Made by a program: the position numbers and the translations under genes. The notes under the pieces are model-generated. The model saw only the letters and a list, made by a program, of their open reading frames with translations, searched no databases and was not told the DNA's origin. A stretch of DNA of 12,506 nt from positions 1-12,506 of the forward strand of contig JANQKJ010000266.1 in the NCBI GenBank assembly GCA_028281205.1. The letters are read 5' to 3'. Each line of letters opens with the position of its first letter. Within the stretch, counting starts at the first letter, position 1. The DNA comes from Gammaproteobacteria bacterium. Its GTDB lineage: Bacteria; Pseudomonadota; Gammaproteobacteria; UBA4575. Below are positions 1 through 7,407 of the stretch, piece by piece.

Positions 1-490
1 GTTACCGTTAGTTGAAGGGTGCACAGTATCAACCAAGCATGGTGTAGTTAGGACAGACCATATTTTATTTATTGCTTCAGGTGCATTTCACTTATCCAAA
101 CCAACTGATTTGGTGCCTGAGTTGCAAGGTCGTTTGCCTATACGTGTAGAGTTGAGCGCGCTTGAAGTAGATGATTTTGTACGCATTCTTGTTGAACCGA
201 ATGCATCTCTGAGTGAGCAGTACATAGAGTTAATGGCAACTGAGGGTGTAACATTAGAATTTACTGAAGATGGTATAAAAAGCATTGCACAAACTGCATT
301 TAATGTTAATGAGCGTACTGAGAACATTGGTGCACGACGATTGCATACCATTATGGAAAGGTTGTTAGAGGCGTTATCTTTTGATGCCCCAGATAAAAGT
401 GGACAGAAAATAGTGATTGACCAGCAGTATGTCAATGACAATGTTTCTGAGTTAAGTAAAGATGAAGATTTAAGTCGTTATATTCTATAG
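1..490 (+). CDS. hslU: ATP-dependent protease ATPase subunit HslU, C-terminal part (5' end outside window)
   Basis: This is the hexameric AAA+ unfoldase that feeds proteins to the HslV peptidase in the cytoplasm. The open frame runs from base 2 with no start in the window. It gives 162 residues, against about 440 for the whole protein, so only the last third is present. Seen directly: the end of the AAA+ core with GRLPIRVEL, which carries the arginine finger; the sensor-2 region NERTENIGARRLHT; and the C-terminal tail EDLSRYIL. In this family that tail inserts into HslV and activates it. The match to known HslU is nearly continuous, so the identification is secure. hslV normally lies just upstream, outside the window. 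The Met codon at base 110 is internal and is not the start. A hairpin follows the stop codon. Confidence 0.97.
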   Translation, partial: LPLVEGCTVSTKHGVVRTDHILFIASGAFHLSKPTDLVPELQGRLPIRVELSALEVDDFVRILVEPNASLSEQYIELMATEGVTLEFTEDGIKSIAQTAFNVNERTENIGARRLHTIMERLLEALSFDAPDKSGQKIVIDQQYVNDNVSELSKDEDLSRYIL

Positions 491-494
491 AAGC

Positions 495-530
495 TCTGAT
501 TTATTCTGATACTTAAGTTAATAAATCAGA
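495..530 (+). terminator. Hairpin after hslU, probable terminator
   Basis: Bases 495-505 (TCTGATTTATT) and 520-530 (AATAAATCAGA) are a perfect 11-base inverted repeat around a 14-base loop, starting 5 bases after the hslU stop. The stem is AT-rich and the run after it (ATTTCC) has few T residues, so it may stop RNA polymerase poorly or simply protect the 3' end of the hslU message. Its position between hslU and the next -10 box fits a boundary between transcription units. Confidence 0.5.
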
Positions 531-542
531 ATTTCCTATGGC

Positions 543-548
543 TATAAT
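543..548 (+). promoter_or_regulatory. Putative -10 box for the DUF971-ubiEJB cluster
   Basis: TATAAT at 543-548 is a perfect sigma-70 -10 hexamer. No convincing -35 is present at 16-18 bases spacing, because that region is the right arm of the preceding hairpin. A start of transcription near 555 would leave only about 15 bases before the ATG at 570, enough for the AAGGAA ribosome site at 558-563. The local sequence is AT-rich, so a chance match is possible. Confidence 0.4.
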
Positions 549-569
549 TAAAAATTTAAGGAAGTGAAC

Positions 570-932
570 ATGGCTAAAGTAGTTCCTACAGAAATACAGC
601 TACACCAGAAATCCAGAATGTTAGAAATAGCATTTGATGATGGTGCTCGATTTGAATTAAGTTGCGAATATCTACGAGTATATTCTCCTTCTGCAGAAGT
701 AATGGGGCATGGTCCAGGGCAGGAAGTACTGCAAGTGGGTAAAGAGGATGTAAATATCACAGCAATTGAACCGGTAGGGAATTATGCTGTTAAGCTAGTG
801 TTTGATGATAACCATAATTCAGGTTTATACAGCTGGCAGCATTTATATGAACTCGGTGCTGAAAAAGATAAAAAGTGGCAAGATTATTTAGACAGATTAG
901 AAGCAGCAGGCCATAAAAGAAAAACACACTAG
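570..932 (+). CDS. DUF971 protein (gamma-butyrobetaine hydroxylase-like N-terminal domain)
   Basis: A 120-residue stand-alone DUF971 domain of unknown function. Conserved features seen: FDDG near residue 22, EYLRVYSPSAEVMGHGPGQ in the middle, PVGNYAV, and SGLYSW followed by LYELG. The same fold forms the N-terminal domain of gamma-butyrobetaine hydroxylase, but the catalytic oxygenase domain is absent, so no hydroxylase activity should be assigned. The start is the ATG at 570, which has AAGGAA at 558-563 six bases upstream; a GTG two codons earlier (564) is open but lies almost on that site. The gene lies after hslU and 9 bases before ubiE. From memory, Pseudomonas also has a member of this family just after hslVU, with ubiE-ubiJ-ubiB a few genes further on. 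Any part in quinone metabolism would be inference from position only. Confidence 0.9.
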   Translation: MAKVVPTEIQLHQKSRMLEIAFDDGARFELSCEYLRVYSPSAEVMGHGPGQEVLQVGKEDVNITAIEPVGNYAVKLVFDDNHNSGLYSWQHLYELGAEKDKKWQDYLDRLEAAGHKRKTH

Positions 933-941
933 TGTCGTCGA

Positions 942-1688
942 ATGGAAAATAATGAAAAGACTCACTTTGGCTATGCGGATGTAACACCCAAAGAAAAAAC
1001 TCAACGTGTTAAGCAGGTATTCGAGTCGGTAGCAGATAATTACGATTTGATGAATGACTTAATGTCACTCGGATTACATCGCTTATGGAAAAAATTTGCA
1101 TTACATATAGCAGCCGTCAGGCCAAAACAGAAAGTACTTGACTTGGCAGGAGGCACAGGGGATTTAGCGGCAGAACTGCATAGCAATGTTGGCCCATCAG
1201 GCCAAGTAGTTTTATGTGATATTAATGCCAGTATGTTATCGCTAGGCCGAGAGAGAATGATAGATCGCGGCTTGTTAAATAACCTCGATTATGTTCAAGC
1301 CAATGCTGAATGTTTGCCATTTGCAGATAATACTTTTGACTGTATTACCATGGCATTTGGCTTGCGTAATGTTACCTACAAAGAAAAATGTCTCGCATCT
1401 GCGTATTCAAAATTGAAGCCCGGTGGTAAGTTTCTAGTATTGGAGTTTTCCAAACCCGCGGCCTGGTTAAGCCCTGCGTATGATATGTATTCTTTTTCTA
1501 TATTGCCTAAGCTTGGCGAATGGGTGGCAAAAGATGCAGACAGTTATCGTTATCTAGCAGAATCAATTCGTATGCATCCAGATCAGGCAACGCTTAAACA
1601 AATGTTTAGTGAAGCTGGTTTTGATCGCTGTCGCTTCGTCAATATGACAGGTGGGATTGTCGCTGCACATATTGGTTATAAGTACTAA
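942..1688 (+). CDS. ubiE: Ubiquinone/menaquinone C-methyltransferase UbiE
   Basis: A SAM-dependent methyltransferase that adds the C-methyl group to the benzoquinol ring in ubiquinone synthesis, and to demethylmenaquinol where menaquinone is made. The length of 248 residues is typical. Seen: the family N-terminal region with VFESVADNYDLMNDLMSLGLH (residues 27-47, split here only by description), the SAM-binding loop VLDLAGGTGDLA at 65-76, an acidic residue in LCDIN at 91-95 that contacts the ribose, NAECLPF at 121-127, and AFGLRNV at 138-144. The start is the ATG at 942; I see no good Shine-Dalgarno site, so translation may depend on the upstream DUF971 gene, which ends 9 bases before. It is followed by ubiJ with a one-base gap. 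Substrate use beyond ubiquinone cannot be told, as no menaquinone genes are in view. Confidence 0.96.
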   Translation: MENNEKTHFGYADVTPKEKTQRVKQVFESVADNYDLMNDLMSLGLHRLWKKFALHIAAVRPKQKVLDLAGGTGDLAAELHSNVGPSGQVVLCDINASMLSLGRERMIDRGLLNNLDYVQANAECLPFADNTFDCITMAFGLRNVTYKEKCLASAYSKLKPGGKFLVLEFSKPAAWLSPAYDMYSFSILPKLGEWVAKDADSYRYLAESIRMHPDQATLKQMFSEAGFDRCRFVNMTGGIVAAHIGYKY

Positions 1689-1689
1689 T

Positions 1690-2274
1690 ATGAAGAGCAT
1701 TATTATTGCGGCACTCAATCGCTATCTTGAGCAGGATAAAGAGCGTGCCAACCAGCTAAGCCAAATTAAAGGTAAAGTTATTCGTATCCTGATACAGGAA
1801 ATTAAATTTGACTTATTAATTAAAGTTCAAGAATCGTATTTTGAAGAAGTCAGTCAAGAAGAAACGTCTACTGATGTAGAAATTGATCTATCACTTAAAG
1901 TGTTACCTGATTTTTTATTGGGCACTGATCCAGATGTGTTAATCAAGAATGGCGCTATTGAAATTAAAGGTGATACGCATATTGCTAGTGTGATGCAAAA
2001 CACTTTAAAAGAAATAGAAATTGACTGGGAAGAAATCATATCAAAATATACAGGTGATACGGTAGCTTACCAATTAGGTAAAGGTGCGCGTGCCTTGCAT
2101 ACTTTTGGCGATCGCTTGCGTGATAATATGCGCCAAGATATACGTGATTATCTACAAGATAATGTACAAGTCTCTGTCACTCAGGATGAAGTAGATCAAT
2201 TTATTAAAGATGTTGATGCCACACGAGCGCAAGTCGATCGGTTAGAAGCGCGCCTTAATAAACTAGACAATTGA
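1690..2274 (+). CDS. ubiJ: Ubiquinone biosynthesis accessory factor UbiJ (SCP2 lipid-binding)
   Basis: A 194-residue protein, close to the roughly 200 residues of E. coli UbiJ. The N-terminal half looks like an SCP2 sterol-carrier-type fold, with a hydrophobic beta-strand pattern, VLPDFLLG at 71-78 and GAIEIKGD at 88-95. The TGDTVAYQLGKGARAL segment around 121-136 is the usual UbiJ signature. The last 30 residues, ending VDRLEARLNKLDN, have heptad spacing typical of the coiled coil through which UbiJ pairs with UbiK. Known role: it binds quinone precursors and holds the soluble Ubi enzyme complex together. I chose the ATG at 1690, one base after the ubiE stop. An upstream in-frame ATG at 1651 would overlap ubiE by 38 bases and add 13 residues that do not resemble the family. 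The tight spacing suggests translational coupling with ubiE. Confidence 0.92.
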   Translation: MKSIIIAALNRYLEQDKERANQLSQIKGKVIRILIQEIKFDLLIKVQESYFEEVSQEETSTDVEIDLSLKVLPDFLLGTDPDVLIKNGAIEIKGDTHIASVMQNTLKEIEIDWEEIISKYTGDTVAYQLGKGARALHTFGDRLRDNMRQDIRDYLQDNVQVSVTQDEVDQFIKDVDATRAQVDRLEARLNKLDN

Positions 2275-2299
2275 TTACAACCACGCGACTAATTAACTC

Positions 2300-3865
2300 A
2301 TGCGCCTAATTCGCCAATTTATTCGTATTATTCAGATCAATATTGTCTTGGTACGGCATGGACTTGAAGAAGTTATCTTTGCTATTCACTTGTTTCGCCC
2401 AATACGTTTCTTGTTACTCATATGGCCGTGGCACTGGTTTCGTAACGTCGATATATCACATGGTGTAAGGATTCGGCGCACCTTAGAAGATCTGGGCCCT
2501 ATTTTTGTTAAGTTTGGCCAGGCCTTATCAACACGACGGGATTTGTTGTCTGACGATATTGCAGATGAGTTAACCAAATTGCAGGATCGTGTGCCTCCTT
2601 TTCCAGGTGCAGAGGCACGCACGATAGTTGAGAAGGCTTTTGGTAAAAGTGTTAGTGAAATTTTTGCTTCGTTTGATGAAACACCTTTAGCATCAGCTTC
2701 AATTGCACAAGTGCATGCAGCAACACTACATGATGGATCTGATGTTGTCGTTAAAGTGTTACGCCCAGGTGTGCATAAGCAAGTTAAAAGAGATTTAGAA
2801 GTTTTACACTTAATTGCTAATTTAGCACATCGCTACTGGGTTGACGGAAGGAGACTGCGTCCACGCGAAGTAGTGGCTGATTATGAGCAAACAGTTATGG
2901 ATGAGCTGGATCTTATGCGTGAGGCGGCCAACGCCAGCCAGCTTAGACGTAATTTTGAGAATTGTTCTGATCTGTATGTGCCGGAAGTTTACTGGGATTA
3001 CTGTCGTATTAATGTGATGGTTATGGAGCGAATTCATGGTATTGCAGTTAATGATGTAAAAACACTCAATGAAAATAATATTAATCTTAAAAAATTATCA
3101 GAACGGGGTGTGAATATATTTTTCACCCAGGTGTTTAAACATAATTTCTTTCATGCTGATATGCATCCAGGCAATATATTTGTTTCTTATGAAACGCCCG
3201 AGGACCCAAAATATTTGGGTGTTGATTTTGGCATCATGGGGACTCTATCAATAGAAGACCAACGTTATTTGGCAGAAAATCTATTAGCCTTTTTTAACCA
3301 AGATTATCGTCGAGTCGCAGAGTTGCATTTAGAATCAGGTTGGGTGCCTGCTGATACACGCATTGACCACTTTGAATCTGCAATTCGTACAGTCTGTGAA
3401 CCTATATTTCAAAAACCAATTAGTGAAATATCATTTGGTAATTTGTTATTACGTTTATTCCAAACCGCACGTCGTTTCCAAATGGAAGTGCAACCCCAGC
3501 TAGTATTATTGCAGAAGACATTGTTAAACATTGAGGGCTTGGGGCGCCAGCTAGATCCGGAATTGGATTTATGGCAAACGGCGAAACCGTTTCTTGATCG
3601 TTGGATGAGTGAGCAAGTAGGGATGCGTGCATTGGTTAAAGGAATGCGTAGGCATTTACCTAAAGTGTTGGAGCAGGCTCCCGAGTTACCTTCGTTAGTA
3701 CATCAGTATTTTTTACAGGCCGAGCAAGCACCTAAGCGTCAAGAAGCTTTGCTTAAACTGGAAATAGAGCGCTTGGAAAATAAATATAAACAGCAGCGCT
3801 TATGGTCTATTGCTACCGCTATTACAGCCATTATTGCTGCTGCGACGATAGCGTATTATTTCTAA
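2300..3865 (+). CDS. ubiB: Ubiquinone biosynthesis kinase-like ATPase UbiB
   Basis: A membrane-anchored atypical kinase of the ADCK/COQ8 family, needed for ubiquinone synthesis and thought to use ATP to draw lipid precursors from the membrane to the Ubi complex. It has 521 residues. Seen: the family-defining KxGQ motif KFGQ at 71-74; the alanine-rich nucleotide loop ASASIAQVHAA at 131-141, which replaces the glycine-rich loop; the kinase lysine K152 in VVKVLRPG; FFHADMHPGNIF at 283-294 with the catalytic-loop acid; and the metal-binding DFG at 309-311. The C-terminus is a single hydrophobic helix (about 501-521) that ends the protein, whereas E. coli UbiB (546 residues) carries two such helices. 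The start is the ATG at 2300, 25 bases after ubiJ, without a strong ribosome site. It is the last gene of the ubi cluster. Confidence 0.96.
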   Translation: MRLIRQFIRIIQINIVLVRHGLEEVIFAIHLFRPIRFLLLIWPWHWFRNVDISHGVRIRRTLEDLGPIFVKFGQALSTRRDLLSDDIADELTKLQDRVPPFPGAEARTIVEKAFGKSVSEIFASFDETPLASASIAQVHAATLHDGSDVVVKVLRPGVHKQVKRDLEVLHLIANLAHRYWVDGRRLRPREVVADYEQTVMDELDLMREAANASQLRRNFENCSDLYVPEVYWDYCRINVMVMERIHGIAVNDVKTLNENNINLKKLSERGVNIFFTQVFKHNFFHADMHPGNIFVSYETPEDPKYLGVDFGIMGTLSIEDQRYLAENLLAFFNQDYRRVAELHLESGWVPADTRIDHFESAIRTVCEPIFQKPISEISFGNLLLRLFQTARRFQMEVQPQLVLLQKTLLNIEGLGRQLDPELDLWQTAKPFLDRWMSEQVGMRALVKGMRRHLPKVLEQAPELPSLVHQYFLQAEQAPKRQEALLKLEIERLENKYKQQRLWSIATAITAIIAAATIAYYF

Positions 3866-3880
3866 TCCTAGTTAATAAAA

Positions 3881-3886
3881 TATAAT
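3881..3886 (+). promoter_or_regulatory. Putative -10 box for uvrD
   Basis: TATAAT at 3881-3886 is a perfect -10 hexamer in the short gap after ubiB. The best -35 match at 16 bases spacing (TTTCTA, 3859-3864) is weak. A message would start near 3893, about 40 bases before the uvrD start. I see no LexA-type CTGT-N8-ACAG operator here, unlike the SOS-regulated uvrD of E. coli. Confidence 0.4.
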
Positions 3887-3930
3887 TTATGTATAGCTAA
3901 CACATGACATGATAATGAGTGAAAATAACG

Positions 3931-6114
3931 GTGGATGTCTCTCCAATACTAGATGACCTGAATCAAGAGCAACGTGCGGCAGTGACTGCTACACCCGGCC
4001 CAGCGCTGGTTCTAGCGGGTGCAGGTAGTGGTAAAACGCGTGTGCTTGTGCATCGTATTGCATGGTTATGCCAGGTAGAAGGGGTGTCGCCTTATGGCTT
4101 ACTGGCTGTCACTTTTACCAATAAAGCAGCCGCAGAAATGCGTGGCCGGGTAGAAAATTTGCTGGATGCCAATTTGACTGGCATGTGGGTAGGCACGTTT
4201 CATGGTATTGCGCACCGCATGTTACGCGCACATTGGCAAGCGGCTAATCTGCCACAAACATTTCAAATCTTAGACTCGGAAGACCAGCATCGCTTGGTTA
4301 AACGTATAATGAAAGGTCTGGAGTTGGATGAGTCTAAATGGCCGGTAAAACAAGCGCAGTGGTTTATTAATGCTCGCAAAGATGAAGGTTTGCGTGCTAA
4401 TCAAATTCAAGATAACGGAGATCTGACAACACGTCAGTTGCTGCGAGTTTATGTGGCCTATGAAGCAGCATGTCAACGTGCAGGTGTAGTTGACTTTGCG
4501 GAGTTGTTATTACGTACATTAGAATTGCTGCGTAATAATGAAGATATATTAACGCATTATCGTCATCGTTTTCGACACTTGTTAGTTGATGAGTTTCAGG
4601 ATACGAATTCAATTCAATATCAATGGTTGAAATTATTAGCCGGTAAGCAAACACCTGTATTTGCTGTAGGTGATGATGATCAATCAATTTACGGTTGGCG
4701 CGGTGCACGTATTGAAAATATTTTTTCATTCAGTAAAGATTATACTGATACACAAACATTTCGTTTAGAACAAAACTATCGTTCCACCAGTATCATTCTC
4801 TCTGCTGCTAATGGCTTGATTGACCATAATCAAGGGCGTCTAGGCAAAAAACTTTGGACTGAAGGTAACGAAGGTACACCAGTTCAGTTATATGCGGCAT
4901 ATAATGAACATGATGAAGCACGCTTTGTCATTGAGCGCATTAAAGAATGGGTACAGCAACAAGGACGTAAGCACAATGAAGTTGCAGTACTATATCGGTC
5001 AAATGTTCAGTCACGCGTGTTTGAGGAAAACTTAATTGCTCAACAAGTGCCATACCGGATTTACGGTGGATTACGTTTCTTTGAACGTGCTGAGATTAAA
5101 GATGCACTGGCTTATTTGCGCTTATCTTCCAGTCGCATTGATGACCCTGCCTTTGAACGTATTGTCAATCACCCACCACGTGGAATTGGTGATCGCACCT
5201 TGCAAATTATTCGTGATCATGCTCGCGCAGAGAACATTCCTTTATGGGAAGCAACCAATAATATTATTAACCAGTCAACGCTGTCAGCAAGAGCGCAAAC
5301 AGCAGTAAAACAATTCGTTGCTTTAATAGAGCGCTTAACTGGTGAATTAAAAGATAATGCCTTAGAGGATCAGGTTGATCATATTATTGGTCTGGCCGGC
5401 TTGCAGGCACACTTTGAAAAAGATCGTAGTGAAAAAGGTCAGACACGTGTTGAAAATTTACATGAATTAGTCGAAGCAGCGCGTGGCTTTCAGTATGAAA
5501 ATGAGCAAGGCGAAGAGCTTTCAGAGTTGGATGCATTTTTATCGCATGCGGCACTTGAGTCAGGTGAAGGGCAGGCATCAAAGTGGGAAGACTGTGTGCA
5601 GTTGATGACTTTGCATACGGCTAAAGGACTAGAATTTCCGTTGGTATTTTTAGTGGGTATGGAGGAAGGACTATTTCCTAGCAGTATGTCTATGGATGAA
5701 CCGGGGCGTGTCGAAGAAGAACGGCGCTTGTGTTATGTAGGCATCACACGAGCACGCGAACATTTAATGCTATGTTATGCCGAATCACGTCGTCATTATG
5801 GTAATGAAAATTATAATCCACCCTCACGTTTTATTAATGAAATTCCCGCTGAGCTTATGGTTGAAGTGCGTCCACGTACCCGCGTTACTCAAACAGTACA
5901 GCAGCCAGAGCCAATGCCAAAAGTAAAACGCAGAATTGATGATAGTGGTAACGGTATACGTGTTGGGCAAAGAGTTACGCATAAAAAATTTGGTGAAGGT
6001 GTAGTATTAGACCAGGAAGGCAATGGAAGCAGTGCGCGAGTTCAGGTTAAATTTGAGGGCAGCGGAAGTAAGTGGTTAGTATTATCTTATGCCAATCTGA
6101 TAGTGCTAAGTTAA
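3931..6114 (+). CDS. uvrD: DNA helicase II UvrD
   Basis: A superfamily 1 3'-5' helicase that removes the incised strand in nucleotide excision repair, unwinds nicked DNA in mismatch repair and can clear RecA filaments. Numbering from GTG 3919: Walker A GAGSGKT at 34-40, DEFQD (Walker B) at 224-228, GDDDQSIYGWRGA just after, QNYRST at 285-290, TLHTAKGLEF at 564-573 and EERRLCYVGITRAR at 599-612. The C-terminal domain (about 680-729, VGQRVTHKKFGEGVV) is the Tudor-like module that in E. coli UvrD binds RNA polymerase, which separates it from Rep. The start is uncertain: GTG 3931 gives VDVSPILDDLN, aligning with the E. coli N-terminus MDVSYLLDSLN, and GTG 3919 adds four residues. A stop codon sits immediately upstream of 3919. 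Neither start has a good ribosome site. The total is 727 or 731 residues, against 720 in E. coli. Confidence 0.96.
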   Translation: MDVSPILDDLNQEQRAAVTATPGPALVLAGAGSGKTRVLVHRIAWLCQVEGVSPYGLLAVTFTNKAAAEMRGRVENLLDANLTGMWVGTFHGIAHRMLRAHWQAANLPQTFQILDSEDQHRLVKRIMKGLELDESKWPVKQAQWFINARKDEGLRANQIQDNGDLTTRQLLRVYVAYEAACQRAGVVDFAELLLRTLELLRNNEDILTHYRHRFRHLLVDEFQDTNSIQYQWLKLLAGKQTPVFAVGDDDQSIYGWRGARIENIFSFSKDYTDTQTFRLEQNYRSTSIILSAANGLIDHNQGRLGKKLWTEGNEGTPVQLYAAYNEHDEARFVIERIKEWVQQQGRKHNEVAVLYRSNVQSRVFEENLIAQQVPYRIYGGLRFFERAEIKDALAYLRLSSSRIDDPAFERIVNHPPRGIGDRTLQIIRDHARAENIPLWEATNNIINQSTLSARAQTAVKQFVALIERLTGELKDNALEDQVDHIIGLAGLQAHFEKDRSEKGQTRVENLHELVEAARGFQYENEQGEELSELDAFLSHAALESGEGQASKWEDCVQLMTLHTAKGLEFPLVFLVGMEEGLFPSSMSMDEPGRVEEERRLCYVGITRAREHLMLCYAESRRHYGNENYNPPSRFINEIPAELMVEVRPRTRVTQTVQQPEPMPKVKRRIDDSGNGIRVGQRVTHKKFGEGVVLDQEGNGSSARVQVKFEGSGSKWLVLSYANLIVLS

Positions 6115-6123
6115 CCAAAGCAT

Positions 6124-6129
6124 GAGGAG
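6124..6129 (+). promoter_or_regulatory. Ribosome binding site that fixes the GTG start of dctP
   Basis: GAGGAG at 6124-6129 lies nine bases before the GTG at 6139. A nearby ATG at 6122 reads into a stop after six codons in another frame, so this site supports the GTG as the true start. Confidence 0.75.
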
Positions 6130-6138
6130 TGTTCGACA

Positions 6139-7269
6139 GTGAACCATAAAGAAGCAAATAATAAAAATAATCGCAGAAAGTTTTTACAGTATCTTGGAGT
6201 AGCTGCAGCGAGTTGCACAGTTGCGTCATGCAATAATGATGAAGCCTCTAATGCAAATACCAGTAAGCAACAAAACAGTCAGCAAACATTCAATTGGAAG
6301 ATGGTTACCACCTGGCCAAAGAACTTTCCAGGCTTAGGTACAGGTGCAGAATACCTAGCGCAGATTATTAAAGAAATGTCTGGGGGGCGTTTAAATATCA
6401 AGGTGTATGGTGCAGGAGAAATAGTGCCTGCATTTGAAATTTTTGATGCGGTTGCGGCAGAGACAGCTGAAATGGGACACGGTTCGGCTTATTACTGGAA
6501 AGGAAAAAATCCTGCGCTACAATTTTTTTCTACCGTTCCTTTTGGTATGACGGCTAATGAAATGAACGCATGGCTATATCACGGTGGTGGAATGGAATTG
6601 TGGCAACGTGCTTATCAGCCGTTTGGTTTAGTACCCATGGCTGCCGGTAACACCATGGTGCAAATGGGTGGCTGGTTTAACAAGGAAATTAATTCTGTAG
6701 AAGATCTGCAAGGATTGAAAATGCGCATCCCGGGCCTTGGTGGAGAAGTATTACGCTTAGCAGGCGGTACACCGGTGAATGTTCCGGGTGGAGATTTGTT
6801 CGTATCGCTACAGAAAGGCGTGATAGATGCGACTGAATGGGTCGGGCCATATAACGATCTTGCATTTGGTTTGTACAAGGCTGCTAAATATTATTATTCG
6901 CCTGGATGGCACGAACCGGGCACTACCCTTGAGTGTTTTGTTAATGAAAAAGCATTTAATAGTTTGCCACAAGATTTACAGGCTATTGTGCGCAATGCAT
7001 CTCGAGTAGCGAATCAAAATATGATGCTTGAATACGTAGCACGTAATAATGATGCGCTAGTTAGTTTGATCAATGAACATAATGTCGATGTTAGAGAGTT
7101 TCCAGCCGATGTGATTGAGAAGCTGCGCGAGTTGTCTGCGCAGGTGGTAGCAGATGTAGTGGGCAGCGACCCTTTCGCGCAGGAAATTTACGACTCCTAC
7201 CAAGGGTTTTTAGCTAAATCTAAAGCCTGGCACGATTTGTCTGAAAGAGCATATTTAAATTTGCGTTAG
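6139..7269 (+). CDS. dctP: TRAP transporter substrate-binding protein, 2-oxoacid (TakP-like) type, Tat-lipoprotein signal
   Basis: The extracytoplasmic binding protein of a TRAP transporter, which captures an organic acid and delivers it to a DctQM permease. It has 376 residues from a GTG start. The body matches the TakP-like (2-oxoacid, monocarboxylate) branch: TTWPKNFPG at 57-65, VYGAGEIVPAFE at 89-100, MRIPGLGGEV at 195-204, EWVGPYND at 233-240 and SPGWHEPG at 254-261. R196 lies where DctP-family proteins hold the ligand carboxylate. The N-terminus has a twin arginine (NRRKFLQ, 11-17), a hydrophobic stretch and a lipobox VASC ending at C31, followed by a polar, Asn/Ser/Gln-rich linker. This predicts Tat export and lipid anchoring. 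It lies 24 bases after uvrD with a good ribosome site. Matching permease genes lie on the opposite strand further on. Ligand identity is inferred from family resemblance only. Confidence 0.93.
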   Translation: MNHKEANNKNNRRKFLQYLGVAAASCTVASCNNDEASNANTSKQQNSQQTFNWKMVTTWPKNFPGLGTGAEYLAQIIKEMSGGRLNIKVYGAGEIVPAFEIFDAVAAETAEMGHGSAYYWKGKNPALQFFSTVPFGMTANEMNAWLYHGGGMELWQRAYQPFGLVPMAAGNTMVQMGGWFNKEINSVEDLQGLKMRIPGLGGEVLRLAGGTPVNVPGGDLFVSLQKGVIDATEWVGPYNDLAFGLYKAAKYYYSPGWHEPGTTLECFVNEKAFNSLPQDLQAIVRNASRVANQNMMLEYVARNNDALVSLINEHNVDVREFPADVIEKLRELSAQVVADVVGSDPFAQEIYDSYQGFLAKSKAWHDLSERAYLNLR

Positions 7270-7315
7270 CCTTAACTTATTGATATTTATATATTTATTT
7301 TAACGCGAGAAGAGT

Positions 7316-7347
7316 GCCAGATAAAAAAAGAATTATTTTTAGCTGGC
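7316..7347 (+). terminator. Hairpin downstream of dctP
   Basis: GCCAG at 7316-7320 pairs with CTGGC at 7343-7347, and the stem continues inward through TAAAAA (7322-7327) against TTTTTA (7336-7341), with a mismatch at the A/G after the GCCAG. The tail (TGATATACTTTAT) is not a clean T-run. It could be a terminator, or a stem that stabilises the dctP message and lets the binding protein be made in excess. It lies between the dctP stop and the promoter of the next gene. Confidence 0.45.
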
Positions 7348-7376
7348 TGATATACTTTATAAGATCTCAAAATAAT

Positions 7377-7382
7377 TATAAT
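7377..7382 (+). promoter_or_regulatory. Putative -10 box for the small membrane protein gene
   Basis: TATAAT at 7377-7382 is a perfect -10 hexamer, 25 bases before the ATG at 7408, with no clear -35. A start near 7389 would give a leader of about 19 bases holding the GGAGG site at 7399-7403. Together with the upstream hairpin it suggests the small gene has its own transcript. Confidence 0.4.
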
Positions 7383-7407
7383 AGACTGCCATAACACTGG
7401 AGGAATA

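Noticed and set aside
88..441. 117-codon minus-strand frame over hslU
   Set aside because: Antisense to the well-conserved HslU frame, with no family resemblance and no ribosome site.
1651..1689. Longer ubiJ start at 1651
   Set aside because: Would overlap ubiE by 38 bases and add 13 residues unlike the UbiJ family; the ATG at 1690 fits better.
3889..3905. ATGT...ACAT dyad upstream of uvrD considered as a LexA (SOS) box
   Set aside because: The half-sites and spacing (N9, ATGT rather than CTGT with N8) do not fit the gammaproteobacterial LexA consensus.
4397..4729. 110-codon minus-strand frame over uvrD
   Set aside because: Shadow of the conserved helicase frame. Its composition is unlike a real protein and it has no start signals.
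5036..5308. 90-codon plus-strand frame inside uvrD
   Set aside because: Out-of-frame reading of the conserved helicase sequence.
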